Origin: Lithospermum erythrorhizon
Lineage: Eukaryota > Streptophyta > Magnoliopsida > Boraginales > Boraginaceae
Assembly (NCBI GenBank): GCA_019722365.1
Contig: JADFUC010002045.1
Coordinates: 1 to 64,000, forward strand
Reading direction: 5' to 3'
DNA: 64,000 nucleotides
Below, in pieces: positions 42,520 through 54,179 of the stretch. The notes below the pieces were generated by a model. That model ran no database searches, was not told where the DNA came from, and was given only the letters and a program-made list of their open reading frames with translations. Every line of letters starts with the position of its first letter. The first letter of the stretch is position 1. The position numbers were made by a program, and so were the translations under genes.

Positions 42520-42935
42520 AGCTAGACGGAGATCAAGTCAAGACCAAGATCAAATCCGTACAATCGACATGGAAATACTTTACTAAGGCTCCCGGCTCGG
42601 ACCATATCCAAATACAGACCGGTCTCGAGAGTCCGCCAGGCGAGGACATATATCCATTTCGCCCTAGGCTTCTATCCAAATCAAAGCAAGCTCAAGCTGG
42701 TCGAGCTCAAGCTATCGAAATCAAATCAAGCTCAGAAGCTGATCAGCTCGACTTCTATCCAAATCAAATCAAATCAAGAAGTTCAAATCAAGTCAGAAGC
42801 TCCAAATCAAGTTCAAATCAAATCAAACCAAGTCGAGGCTCAGCCCGAATCAAGCCAAGTCAGAAGCTTATCAAGCTCAAAATCAAGTCAAGTCAAGCAT
42901 GCCCGACATCTCACAAATCGTCGACAAGCGGCGAG
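42520..42935 (+). repeat. CAAATCAAG / CAAGCTCAAG low-complexity array
   Basis: Degenerate short repeats (AAATCAAATCAAATCAAG, AGAAGCTCCAAATCAAG, GCTCAAGCTGGTCGAGCTC) give a frame open for about 146 codons (42,504-42,944), rich in Ser, Lys and Gln. The openness follows from the lack of T in the repeats, so I do not call a gene. Confidence 0.65.
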
Positions 42936-42944
42936 GATCCATAA

Positions 42945-43708
42945 TTTAGACGGTCGATCATCTTTAATTTGATAAAACGTACAGGAATTTTCCCTATAGT
43001 AAATTTTATTTTGTACCCTATCATAAATAATAAAAATTCTTCTTTACATTACATTGTACACTACTTTTTTTAGAATAAAAGTAACATTTGGAATTATGCA
43101 AGAGAATCAATGCTCCAAGTCACAAAATATTAGGAGATCTCCCAATAGAGTACAAAAGAGAGCAAACGCCTAAAACAGGAGATAACGAGCATATAAAAAC
43201 AAGCTACTGATAAAAGAAAATCATGTTCAATTGTCTAGCATAAATTTCTCGCCACACCACGAACTATACAAACACGTCAAGACATCAAAGGGAACGAAGG
43301 TAAAGTTTCCATTTGATAATATCAGATACCTATATATAATCTTAATAAATCCAGATTTCTGTCACGTCGATATTCTTAAAAGTCGATTAAGGATAATGCT
43401 TGGTTTGATTTATAAAACTACTTAACTTTTATATGAGTTCGATAATAGAATGGATATAAAATACTTGGTTTTATATAGAATAAAAGTAACTGACAAAAAT
43501 AACTGATACAAAAACTAGGAATTAGGTAGTACCAATTATCCTCCATTCTTTTAATAACTATTTGTATTCATTATTTACTACTTGGAAACGTAGAAGAAAT
43601 TGAGGTTGGATAGGAAGAAGCCATACACAAATGAGGCAAATCCATAATGAATTCTGATAAATTTTGAGTATGGAAGCTTAAGCGGGGAACAGAACAAACT
43701 ACGTTCTC
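42945..43708. other. AT-rich gene-free stretch
   Basis: Nothing is recognised. ATTTATAAAACTACTTAACT and AGAATAAAAGTAAC recur in 43,060-43,500, perhaps from a small repeat. Confidence 0.35.
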
Positions 43709-44607
43709 TGTTGAAAAAGTGAATCAGTCAATACAGCCAAGTGTCCTTCCGATTGTCAAGACACTTGGTTACATGAGCTCAATGAAACTAAGCGTGACAA
43801 GAAGATAATAAACTTTTGAATTGTTTTGCCCAGTTCGGTGCCAATGAAGCACCTACGTCACGGGGAGCAGCACACTTACTAGGAAGGATTCCACTAATAT
43901 TTGAAGTAATTACAAGTGAGGACTTATACTCACGTTTCTCGGCTTGCGATCTAACTAACCTTCAATTACAAGTTTCTAAGACTATGATCCACCTATCTTT
44001 TCCCTCCTTGTCACACAGTCTCCCAGTGTGGACTTACAAGAATTACAACAATATTCTCTATCAAAGATATGTCATAATAATATAACATACGTACATCAGT
44101 ATGTAGTTTATAGAGAGAACTACTAACACAACTAAACCTACGACTTTGTTCCATTAAATCGAGGCTTGTGTCTTGAATAGGTTCTTTGGTGTATCAATAA
44201 AAGCCGTGCGCACTTGTGAAGTCAGACACACATATATATATATACGGTCGGATGACAAGTATGGAAACTCCTTGTAGCCGACTCCTACTCGTTTCCATAA
44301 CCCATAAGATCTTCCAGGATCTTATTCAACTTACCAAAACAAGAGGCCGTGAGATGCTTTAAATCTTCAATCAATATCTTCGAGAATCCTTCTTAACTTG
44401 GACTCTACGTAACAATGAGATCTCCTCCTTTTGTGCATGATTCTCCAGTGGTTATCCATAAAAATTATGGCTAAGCCGATAATATTTTTATACCATGACG
44501 ACTCTTAACAAGCAGACACGACCCCTCTTTGTTATAACATATGCTTGACGTCATTAGTTATAACAATTGGTGTCGAGAAAACTTTCACCCAACTTTATGC
44601 ATCAACA
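43709..44607 (-). repeat. 3' LTR of the Sirevirus-like element
   Basis: The plus strand starts TGTTGAAAAAGTGAATC and ends TTATGCATCAACA (TG...CA). It carries a (TA)n run at 44,229-44,244 and the block GATGACAAGTATGGAAACTC followed by CTTGTAGCC, both shared with the other LTR. About 899 bp. Confidence 0.85.
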
Positions 44608-44622
44608 AACTCCCTTTGGGTA
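44608..44622 (-). other. Polypurine tract of the Sirevirus-like element
   Basis: The minus strand reads ACCCAAAGGGAGTT directly before TGTTGATGCATAAAG, the 3' LTR start. This is the typical Sirevirus arrangement (CAAAGGGGGAGATTGTTGATG-like). Confidence 0.8.
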
Positions 44623-47190
44623 AGTTTTCATGACAAATACTTCTTATCCAATGAAGTTTTGGAACAAGCGCCAAGTTGATCCAGCGAGATAAAAACACCT
44701 TTGAAACCCCGATTGTAATTAAACATAACCGTAGCCCATTGCCGGTCAAGCTATCGGCCCGGTGGACTGGCAAAATACCAACAAGGTATTAAGAAGAAAC
44801 AACTAAATGAAGCTTACAATAAGGATCAAGCTGTACTCCCTGTTTATGGAAAGAGAAACACATAGCCAAAGATCTGAGGATACGGAAAAAACTTGAATTA
44901 ACCACAGAGAGGCCCTCGACTCGAGGTCTTCATGCATTCACCTTCCCTCGGAAGCATGCAACAAAATTGACATCGGAAAGAACAGGCATTTGAAGCGGAT
45001 GTAGTCTTGGAATCGGCGGTGGTCTTTCTGTTATATATTTGGTGGGACGGGAACCTTCAAGGATTGGAGGCGACCGTCGATCAACGCCACCCCTTACACC
45101 TTAGCTTGAACCGTCCTTCAACACATTACACTGAAACTTCCAAAACAATGTTGATGAGGAAAAGTACTAAGCGGCTTCACTAGTAGAACTGAGCAGGGCT
45201 GGTTCGAGGAACATCCACTGAGGATTAGGGAATGGCATGATGACTCTATTTTCCTTTCATGGGTTTGTCAGCGATCATTGGGGGCTTGACATCACTCCCA
45301 CACCATCTTAATTTGAATAAACTGGGGATGTTGTTATAGAAATATCCACAGATCATCTTGGGAAATCCAATAGGCTTGAGGTAGAGTGAGACTTTACATG
45401 ATCAACTGCTGATCATATATGATTTGATATTTAGGCGATGTTGAGACCTCCAAGTACAGCCAATACTCTTCCAGATGTGAAACATTTTGTATTGTGGAGC
45501 CGGGAACAAAGCCGAGGGATTAGTCTTGACTTTGGCCAAGGTCTGAGAATGTTGGGGGCGAGAGATGCGACTGATTCAGGTTCATTCTGGGCGACTTATC
45601 CATGATGTTTCCGATTCGGCTCTCTATGAGATTTCGAGTTTGAGAGAGTATCCAGTTTGGGGAATCAGACTCTAATTGTGACACTTGGTGAAAGTGAAAT
45701 TGTGCCCTGCAGTGTCCAGCTTAGGTGTATGCCTTATGACCCGAGGATCATCGATGTTATCATGAAACTGCAAACTCACATTGTCTACTTTGAAAACCTC
45801 TTTGGCACAATCCATCAACTCTAGAATTCCAACCTTTTTGCGAGTCTCAATATAAGTCTTGGTATGCTTGATGGTGAATTACGTGATGATCTGGGTAAAA
45901 TCTTTACACAAATGATATTCCATACGCATACAGGTAGGATGCGGCAAACCATAAAGGTGCATCGCCCCGCATGATGAGCCACTCTCCTGTTATCTGGTTT
46001 GTCATCTGTTTTGAGCTTTCCTTTGCAGATTTCTCTCTTGGAGATCCTAAAGGCATCTGAATCATCTTACGCCTCGGAATTTGGAGTCATTCACGGGGAT
46101 AAGTTTGCTCTGCGTCTTTCTGGTATAACCCTTTCTCGTCCATTCTTTTTCTTCTATTTACCATTATACACGCCACTCTTGGCGCTTCTTCTTTTCTCTG
46201 ACTCCTCGGGTCTATTTATGTATTCTCTATACCTTCCCTTCATCACCTTCTTTGCGGCGACAGAGGAATACTGATCCTCTTTCTCCCAATACCGGCCTTG
46301 GCAGCAAGCTTTGGCGTCTCGTGACGCCCAGGTGATCCCTCGGCTTGTGATTACGCACCTTTTGAACTTTCTCTATATTATCTTTCCTAGTGAATCGGCC
46401 AGAGTATACCGCCTCTCAATCTTCTCCTTTCCAGCCATAGGCCCTCTTGAATAATTTACTCGGCATTAAATTGCCACTTTTCTTGGCTTTCTTCTGATCC
46501 ATCAAGAATATAGCAATAACTCATCCTCTATCTCGATCGTGGGCCTGGAATTGGTACCCATAAATAAACAAGTGTTCTCACCGACAATTGGAGTAACACT
46601 TAAGGCGATTGTACCCAGCATTATCTCTAAATAAATTTTTACGCCTAGATTTTTTGTCTAGGCCCCCATGGCTTGATATGTAGATAGGAGTTAGGATTTT
46701 GAAACTTACGGTTAGAATCGTCAAAAGCTGAAACTTCATTTGTCAGTGAATTTCATCTTGAGGCTTGAATTTTGGTAAGGTGCTGTTGAGGTTAAAAGCA
46801 TGGCGTTCCTATTCCTCGGCTCTGAAATTGGAGGATAAATTTGAAGAGGAAGCCAGCCATCCTTCCCTTGAGGTTCATCAAAGGATTGATGGAACCACAA
46901 TTTTTTGGTTTTAGACCTTTTGTAGTAGGTCTTAAAGATAGCCGGAGTTTCTTGCCCGTAGTTTTCTTCGAAAGGGCGGAAAGATAGAAAAAATTCTTTG
47001 AGTGATTTTGAGAATGCAGAGTTGGAGAGAATTTTGGGTGAAAATTAATCTTGAGTGATAATGTGTGATAATTTTTCTTGAGGACAACAACAAATAGAGG
47101 GAGAGAGAAAGCGCACAAAATGCTGCGTCGTTTGAGGCACATTTCGCGTGTATTACATAATCAACTCCCCTTTTGATAACTTGCATATAC
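44623..47190 (-). pseudogene. Extra 3' region of the Sirevirus-like element
   Basis: About 2.6 kb lies between RNase H and the polypurine tract. Sireviruses often carry an additional ORF here, in some cases called env-like. The minus strand at 46,792-47,142 has a 116-codon frame; its middle is basic and Ser-rich (FYLSALSKKTTGKKLRLSLR, then KGLKPKNCGSIN), and overlapping frames continue the same texture. Further down, to 44,630, only short frames remain. I see no convincing membrane-protein architecture, so 'env-like' would be by position only. Confidence 0.4.
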
Positions 47191-47326
47191 TCACTTTTGT
47201 AACCGTTGCTTTGATGTACTTCGAGCATTTATAACATAAAGCCCACTGCGGTGTGTTATAACCCTTCCTTGATTGCTATTTATCAAGAGTGCATAGTCCA
47301 AAGAAGCGAAGCCTCGGATACTTTCG

Positions 47327-47563
47327 TTAACATCCAGAAATCTTTTGTAAAAATATCGACTGTTGCTTCTCAGTAGCCACATGTTCCAGAACTACTTGTT
47401 TGTCTTCAACTAATTCTCGTATGAAGTGATGTCGATGTCGATATGTTTTGTTCTGTTTGTCTTCATGACTGATTCTTTGATATGCATATGGCACTCTTAT
47501 TACATCGCGATGGAAATTATCATAGTTCTGGTTAAACTTCCTATTCCTCAACATTTGCTTCAT
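47327..47563 (-). pseudogene. RNase H of the Sirevirus-like element
   Basis: The minus-strand frame starts MKQMLRNRKFNQNYDNFHRD, continues through a segment in place of the 'CDNxSAIxISKNPVxHxRTKHIDI' region, and then reads RHHFIRELVEDKQVVLEHV and ATEKQQ, a very good match to Copia RNase H C-termini. It removes the RNA strand during reverse transcription. The central segment (VIRVPYAYQRISHEDKQNK) has been altered, probably by frameshifts, and has lost the conserved Asp region. Confidence 0.85.
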
Positions 47564-47579
47564 CCATAATAGGCTGAAG

Positions 47580-48720
47580 TGCGGGCACTACTGGTGAAAT
47601 ATGCCCGACACGTAGTTGAGAGAGAGTTTTGTTTTCACACTAAACCGAGGGCCGAGTTATTTCCTAGAAAGAAGAAGCATCCTCGGATGTCTTTCCTATC
47701 CCCGAAATTTCACCTTGATATATCCAACCAAGGTTTTGTTAGTATCGAAAAGGTAAAAGTAACCATAATTCAAAGTACAGTAGGCCATGTTTATGCATTC
47801 TCTCTTGGAAATAAAATTTAGTAAGCTCTCCTTGAAATTGACTTGGAACCTTGCACATACACCAAGCCAGACGGGGAATCTATATCGATCTGTACAGTAG
47901 GCTCGAGATAGGTGACTCTATCACTTAACTAATATACCTGCTTAAATGCTGTAGTGATCTTGACATCTTTATTTGGATTGAGTGATGAAGATGCTTTCCC
48001 TCGGTTTGATTTATTTGAATCCGGGGAAGTGCCAGGTTCTCCGACCGTACTCGTCTAAATTCACCCTCCGTTTGTTGAACAGGTGTTGTTTTACCAATTT
48101 GATGCGACACTCCCCAAACACTATGTGTCCATATACAGGCGACCATCATTTTCCCAACCTCACTGCTTATAAAGCAAGGTGCTATCCGCTTCCTCGACAT
48201 AGCCTTTCTTTGAGAGAAAAATGGTTGTCTTTTAAATACTGACTTTGGGAGCTTGTTTGATCTATCTGAGGGCCTTCTTTAAGCACATAAAATGATGGGG
48301 ATATTTAGAGTCTATAAACCCTTTTGGTTGTTCCACATAGACTTCTTCTTGAACAAGACCATTTAAGAAGGCAGTCTTGACATCCATTTGATATAGCTTG
48401 AATTTCAATAGACATGCTAGTGCCAGTAATGTCGATGGCTTAAAGTCGACTCTCTTCTACTTAGGTATGCCACACAGACAACAGCTTCTTACTTTATTCC
48501 AGGATGCGTTGCCATGTTCATGGACTTATTCTTAAAGATCCACTTAGTACCCATTGATTGTGATACGTAAGTCGTGGAACTAACTCCCGTATCATTCCAG
48601 CACCATTGATGGCTCCTCTTACATGCACTTATCAACATTCATCAAGTAGGGCTGATTTAACATCTTTGGGTTCAATCTTAGACCTGAAACATGCTTATTG
48701 AATAGCAGATGTTAACTGCA
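47580..48720 (-). pseudogene. Reverse transcriptase of the Sirevirus-like element
   Basis: At about 48,360-48,410 the minus strand reads [15 protein letters not shown], which carries the first catalytic Asp of Copia RT, and then [14 protein letters not shown] at about 48,320-48,350 and [13 protein letters not shown] at about 48,260-48,300. At 48,430-48,720 fragments match the N-terminal fingers region. The Y-V-D-D box should fall near 47,950-48,050 but is not readable in one frame. Stops and frameshifts are frequent. Confidence 0.8.
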
Positions 48721-48865
48721 TGATGCATTTCAGGCAGGTTTTCTGGTGGTTCTTCATAGCTTCAAGTTGACTAATAATCTGTCAAGCTGTGGATGATTCT
48801 TTAATGATACAGCCCTTGATTCAATCTTTGTTGTCAATGACGGTTGGTGTATGATTTAAAAGATG

Positions 48866-49640
48866 CTAATTTGAGATATATTTACTATTGTTAGTGACAA
48901 TTGGTGTCATTGGATCCTCAATCTCCGGATCAGACTGATCATCTTCTTCTTCATCCACAACTTTGACATTAATTGATTCCATTATAATTTGTGTCCTCTT
49001 GTTGTACACCACCAATTTCTGGCCATTCTGGGAGTAACTAAAAGATCCATATACTCCCATTTGTCAAATTTTTTTGCCTTTGGTGGCAGGTAGGCAAGTA
49101 TATAGCAAATACTACCAAAGAGAATGAAATATTAAGACATTTGGTTTTCTCCCCTCCGTATTTCATATGTGGTGTTGTTGATCTGGCTGGGTAAATGGGT
49201 TGTAAAGATGTGACATGCGGTGTTAACGGCCTGCAATAGAAATTTAGAGAGTACCTTCTTGGCGTGCAATATTACTGCGGCCATTTCTTGAGGCCAGTGC
49301 TTGTTTTTTCCCCTTTCCCACAATGCCATTTTCTTTGAGGAGTGATAGGTGTGAGCTCGTATTTGGAGATTCTTAGCACTTGCATTAATCATCAAACTTG
49401 ATATTTTCAAACTCCTTTTACCATAGTCACTCTAATTACGATAATGGGAGGCCTTCTCTCTCTGCGGATACATGTGGCCGTGAATCGTCAAGGTATCGAT
49501 TTTCCCCTAAGAAACTCGACCCGTATATATTTGGAAGTAGTCATCCACACACACATGAAATGTATTTCTTTCGGCCAATGCTCTCACTTGAGCCCAGCCC
49601 CGCGAGATCCGTATGCTAGCAGTTCAGAATTACAGTAGTA
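48866..49640 (-). pseudogene. Integrase of the Sirevirus-like element
   Basis: The minus strand at 49,400-49,620 holds the core (KEFENIKFDD, the region just after the second catalytic Asp). 49,132-49,350 reads KHWPQEMAAVILHAKKVLSK and AVNTACHIF, then NNTTYEIRRGENQM, the conserved Copia integrase tail. 48,866-49,060 reads YNKRTQIIMESINVKVVDEE, the C-terminal 'V-x-N-x-x-T-x-x-x-x-E-S-x-x-V-x-F/V-D' segment, followed by an acidic linker. Integrase joins the cDNA to host DNA. Frames change at least three times. Confidence 0.88.
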
Positions 49641-49942
49641 ATTCACTTGATAACGGTTGGTGTGACACTAGGTATTACCCATTTCCCGACTTGGCGATCT
49701 CCATGTCTTCTCCTTGACTTTTAGTTGTGGTAATCCCTTCACTGCATTCTTGGTTATTAATTGCTGAAGATTCACAGAAATTAGTGTCCCACGACTTCAC
49801 ATTGCGGATTATAGCATTATCATCATGTTTGATAGACATGGCCTTTTTTTGATCTTACCGGGGGATAAATACTTGATCATATGAGATCTTGTTCCTTCCC
49901 ATAATTGGATTGTCTCCGATGCTTTCACTATGCATGTATTCT

Positions 49943-50240
49943 TTACTTTGAAGACAGCCTCCATTCCTTCTCATCCGCAGGCTGACTAATGCTAATCAAA
50001 TTATTGATCGACCCCGTCAACGATAGCAATGCTGATTTGGCAATCCTTCGACCTTGAGAGTTCCTTTTCCTGTGATCTTCCCTTTTGCTCCTCCTCCAAA
50101 TGTCACATGACTGCCATTTAATTCTTTGATGTCTGTGGGATTGGACACTTTTCGGTCGGCAGAACACCTTCTTCCGAAGTACCATCCTTCACATGTGGTG
50201 GCCTTGAGAGAGGTGAACACAACTCGACTTCTGATGGTGT
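49943..50240 (-). pseudogene. Aspartic protease region of the Sirevirus-like element
   Basis: The minus strand reads WYFGRRCSADRKVSN, where Copia proteases have W-Y-x-D-S-G-C-S-R-H-M-T-G, so the catalytic D-S-G is here replaced by GRR. It continues ELNGSHVTFGGGAKGKITGK and GTLKVEGLP, then in another frame NNLISISQPADE, the end of the domain. The protease cleaves the polyprotein. The active-site change and frameshifts make it inactive. Confidence 0.85.
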
Positions 50241-50249
50241 TTTTACCGG

Positions 50250-51720
50250 ACCCATTGCTGCTGGTAGTGACATTTGTTTAGTTTCCTTACCATAGAGTTT
50301 ATAACAGTATGGAGTAATATGCCACTTTCTTTTCACAATAAATGACACTCCACACGATATTTATAATTCTTTCTTTCGCGCCTTGATCGACCGAAGACTA
50401 CTCGGCGAGTAGATACAAATTCATTGATCCACTTTTCTTGTTGCATGATTTTTTGTATTTTGTGAAGATAGATGCTCCAATTCCGGTTGTATCTTTTCCT
50501 TCTAATCCTTTTCTAGAATCTAAATTAAGAATATTAAATGCTAGGTTCATCAAATTTCTAATACCAACACATTGTCGGATCATGGTTACATTTATCCGTT
50601 GGTGCGATTGAATCCTCTTGAGACACAAGCGGAAGTAAACGCCCGAAGTTACTCACATTGCTCACAGGTATCCTCCTTTCCTTTGTCGATTCCTCCTTCT
50701 GAGGTGAGTGGAGTAGTAACTTTTACATGCCTTGGCAGATAATTGAGACACTTTGAACTGAATGTGGCGAATCCTTAGATTCCTGCCTTTGTGCTTTTTC
50801 CCTTACCACATGAAGGTCCACTATTTTCCAACTACTTCCCTCTATTAATTTTTCTTCAAATTATCAATGTTACTTTTTAATGCTCCATTGACTTCCATTA
50901 TGGTTTCTTATTGAACATTTCATGGTTTCCCATTAATTTTTTGCAAGGAGACTTCGTGGTTTCGACTGAATATTTATATTCTCTTGGCATATAACTTGCG
51001 TTCGAAACGGCCCCTTTCTTTTTTATCGGTGCCGTTTGTATCCGGTTTAAATTTGAATGTGGTGAGATTTCAATTAGTTAAATCGACCTCATGTTACTTA
51101 AATCTTGAGGCTTGCTTCAGTAGGTGACATTGTTTTGAATTTCTTATGGAGATCACCAGGAACCTTCCTTTTTTCATTGAGTAAGTAGGTTACTGGTCTA
51201 CGAAAAGGACTCGTTTTCCGTGCTCGTTAATTAAGATTACTATACTCGATAATAGTCTCTTTAACTTCACTCCACACATCTTAGCGATTTCCCATAGTTG
51301 TTAGTTGTTGTAGTAGACATATGAACCTTAGGGAGTTCTTCATAGAGGTTTGTTGTATTTCCCGAGCTCGCTGCATTAATTACATTTACATTCGTCTTAA
51401 AGACATTGAGAATTACTTTCCATTTAAAATAACAGCATTCAATGCCTTGTCATTTCTAGTGCAGGATTCATCACCGTGAGTCAATCAACCTCGATTTGAT
51501 AGCAGGGCTCTTCCGCCACCGGCAAGAACTTGAGTGGATGGCTCAATCCCGCGGAGCATAAGATTTTCAGGGTTCTAGAATTAGGATTTGAGAAGGCGAT
51601 CCGCCAGAGCCTTCCCAGCCAAGGGTAGTTACTTCCGTCCGGCTTGGGGGCGAGGAATAGAACCTCCTTCCTGATTTGCTTCCATTGATTCTTTTCCGGA
51701 CCTTACTACGTATATCAGTA
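50250..51720 (-). pseudogene. gag region of the Sirevirus-like element
   Basis: This lies between the primer-binding site and the protease. Frames up to about 76 codons (50,398-50,628, 50,118-50,348) are basic, with Cys/His/Lys clusters near 50,330-50,370 where the zinc knuckle would sit (minus ECHLLL/CEKKVAYYS-like text), but no complete C-x2-C-x4-H-x4-C is readable. The rest is decayed. Confidence 0.5.
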
Positions 51721-51723
51721 CCC

Positions 51724-51739
51724 ACGGCTACAATACCAA
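51724..51739 (-). other. Primer-binding site of the Sirevirus-like element
   Basis: The minus strand reads TTGGTATTGTAGCCGTGGG immediately after the LTR end (...TTCACTTTTTCAA). It is a close variant of the initiator Met-tRNA site TGGTATCAGAGCC used by most plant Copia elements. Confidence 0.75.
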
Positions 51740-52522
51740 TTGAAAAAGTGAATCGTTAAATATAATAAGTGTCCTTCCAAGCGTAAGACACTTGAATTTA
51801 CCTTGAAACTCCAATGAAACTAGCGTAGCGAGAAAGATAATAAACACACAGATTGTTTACCAGTTCGGTGCCAATGAAACTTTTAAATAAAGAGCGACAC
51901 ATACAGGAAGGATTCATTTAATACTTGAAGTAATTACAAGTAAGGACTTATACAAACGCTCCACGTTTCTCGACGCCCTAACTAACCTTCAATTACAATA
52001 TTCTCTATCAAAGATATGACATAATAATATAACATACGTACATCAGTTAGTAGTTTATAGAGAGGACTACTAATACAAGTATTTCTACTAACGACTTTGT
52101 TTCTTCCCGTCGAGCTTGTCTCTTGAATGAGTTCTTTTGGTGTATCGATAAAAGCCGTGCACAACATGAAAATTGAACACATATATATACACACGGATCA
52201 GATGACAAGTATGGAAACTCCTTGTAGCCGACTCCTACTCGTTTCCATAACCATGGAATCTACGAGGATCTTATTGACTACGAAAACAAGAGCGTGAGAT
52301 CTTGGAAATCTTTTAATCAATATCTTGAAGAATCCTTCTTAACTTGGACTCATGTAACAGTCTCCTCCTTTTTGTGCATGATTCTCCAAAGTAGTTATCA
52401 TAAAAATTATGGCTAAGTCAATAATAGTTTTTATCTCGCCAGCTCTTATGACAGGGGGGCGGCCTACTAGTTATAACAATTGATGCATCGGGAAAACTTC
52501 CACTTGACTTTATACATCAACA
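51740..52522 (-). repeat. 5' LTR of the Sirevirus-like element
   Basis: The plus strand starts TTGAAAAAGTGAATCG and ends TATACATCAACA. It matches 43,709-44,607, including CCAGTTCGGTGCCAATGAA, AGGAAGGATTC, GTTATAACAATTGATGCATC and the TA-rich microsatellite at 52,178-52,194. About 783 bp, shorter than its partner by internal deletions (for example the CTCACGG...TTACTAGG region). Confidence 0.85.
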
Positions 52523-52698
52523 TCGGTATCTCTTAAATATGATAACTAGTGATAAGAGAATTAAATTGGTTGAGGGATAGGATCTTATAAGAGGTATTCT
52601 ATCATAATCATTTAACTCGATACCAATTATTTTATACACGTTTGGAATGACCTAATTTCTTGAGTTTTTTAAAATTTATTCAACGGGGAGAATACTGG
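52523..52698. other. Spacer between Sirevirus-like and CACTA elements
   Basis: AT-rich; nothing recognised. Confidence 0.3.
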
Positions 52699-52714
52699 CA
52701 CTCTTGGAAATGTT

Positions 52715-53115
52715 ACTTACGGCGTCGAAATCCGGCCTTGACCCAAGCGCCGACACAATGGCAAGCGTCGGGTTAGAATCGAGAGAGGAAACTTCCGGCT
52801 ACATATTTTCGGCCTTTAATTTCATTCCGATGCCGTGCAAATCCACGTAGCGAATAAGCCCGATTTGATGCAGACTACGACTCCACACCGGCCTTAACCC
52901 GACTCCAACATTTTTATTAATTTATTTTTTGATTTAATTTATCGATGCTAACTTTTATTTAATTTACTTTTTATTTAATTTTTTCGATGCCAGGCGACTC
53001 AAAGTTTTATTTAATTTATTTTTTGATTTAATTTGGCTGTCTCATACGGCGCTAACGAGGGTTAGTAACCAAATTTTATTGTATCGACTCCCATCGGCTG
53101 GTTATTTGACTTGTT
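52715..53115. repeat. CACTA subterminal repeats, left end
   Basis: Multiple degenerate copies of CGTCGGGTT / AACCCGAC and GGCCTTGA/AACC. They alternate with TTTATTTAATTTA(T/C)TTTTT-type AT blocks (52,915-53,030), with a CGATGCnnACTTTTATTTAA unit repeated three times. In CACTA elements such repeats bind the transposase. Confidence 0.65.
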
Positions 53116-53259
53116 ATTTGAGCATACGATGCTAGGCGTGGCCAACCAGCTGAGATTACTGCGATTCTAGTGAAAAAAAACCATCGAGATCTTTACTTGA
53201 AATGTATTGCGGCATCCGGGATGCGATCCTATATTCCCAATCCATAGAATCTGCATATT

Positions 53260-53480
53260 CTAGTTCCCTCCAATCTCAATCCCCAACAAAAATATCCAAA
53301 AAAAACATATTACAAAATATCCAAAAAAAATACAAGAAACACAAATAACACGAACATTGTTACTAAAACTAAACACAAACAAACCACGTACTTTTAAACA
53401 CAAAGGCACAAACACAATGAGCACGAAAACACAAATACTTACAAAAAACACAAATAACACAAAGCAAAGAAATATAAAAT
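53260..53480. repeat. CAAAnACACAAA low-complexity tract
   Basis: The plus strand is rich in ACACAAA, AAAAACACAAATAACAC and ATATCCAAAAAAAA phrases. The minus-strand open frame here is a Phe/Val/Ile-rich by-product of this composition. Confidence 0.6.
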
Positions 53481-54179
53481 ATTAGAATCTAATTAATTTA
53501 AATTGAAGAACAAAGATGAAGTCGCCTACAAAATGAAATTAAACAAAAGTTAGTAATAATACAAATAATTTAATAGGAACAAGTACCTCTTTTAGTATTT
53601 TCTGATTAAAATTAAACAAAGTTAGAAATTATACAAATGATTATATGGTAGAGATGAGAAATAATTTGAATATGAATTAAAATAGAGAGAAAAACGAGAA
53701 ATATAATACCTAGAAAAGAGAGAATGAAATGGAGTGGATATGTATGTGTGATATTTAAGAAGCTGGTCTGTAATTACATCTTTGCCAGCCGCCAACCAAT
53801 GACTCCCCCAGCGCCAACTTTTCATAATTTGAATTTCCCTAAATACTTGAGGTAGGAATATAATTTTGTACCAACCAACAAACTAAACTCTAAATCAGAA
53901 AATTACTTGGCAGCCTTGACCGTCACTATCAGCGCTAACGATGACACAACGATTAAAAATGCGATTTTACAAAACAAAACTTGCATTTATATCATATGAG
54001 AATAGAAACAAAGATGTATCAGCATTCACGAACTTCAATATCATTTTTAACAAACACAAAATACAACAACACATAAATTTGCATTTCAATACATAGTTTA
54101 ATAAATAATTGTCAATTATGACATAAAAAAAATTATAAATTAAAACATTTTTCTCTAATCTTCATTCGATGATCTTTTC

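Larger units (their letters stand above)
43709..52522 (-). mobile_element. Sirevirus-like Copia retrotransposon, near full length
   Basis: Two direct LTRs (43,709-44,607 and 51,740-52,522) bound a minus-strand interior. In minus order this has a Met-tRNA-type primer-binding site, gag, protease, integrase, RT, RNase H, an extra region of about 2.7 kb and a polypurine tract next to the 3' LTR. Long LTRs, the AAAGGGAG-type tract and the extra 3' region fit the Sirevirus (SIRE1/Maximus) lineage. Every ORF is broken. Flanking bases do not give a clear 5-bp target duplication. The element's two LTRs differ by about 116 bp in length and at many sites, so the insertion is old or the consensus is noisy. 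Confidence 0.9.

Noticed and set aside
42504..42944. 146-codon Ser/Lys/Gln-rich frame
   Set aside because: Stop-free because the CAAATCAAG-type repeats contain few T; no non-repetitive protein segment.
44623..47190. Calling an envelope gene in the Sirevirus-like element
   Set aside because: No signal peptide, membrane anchor or coherent ORF is visible; only its position fits.
53260..53460. Phe/Val/Ile-rich minus-strand frame resembling a membrane protein
   Set aside because: Generated by the ACACAAA low-complexity tract.
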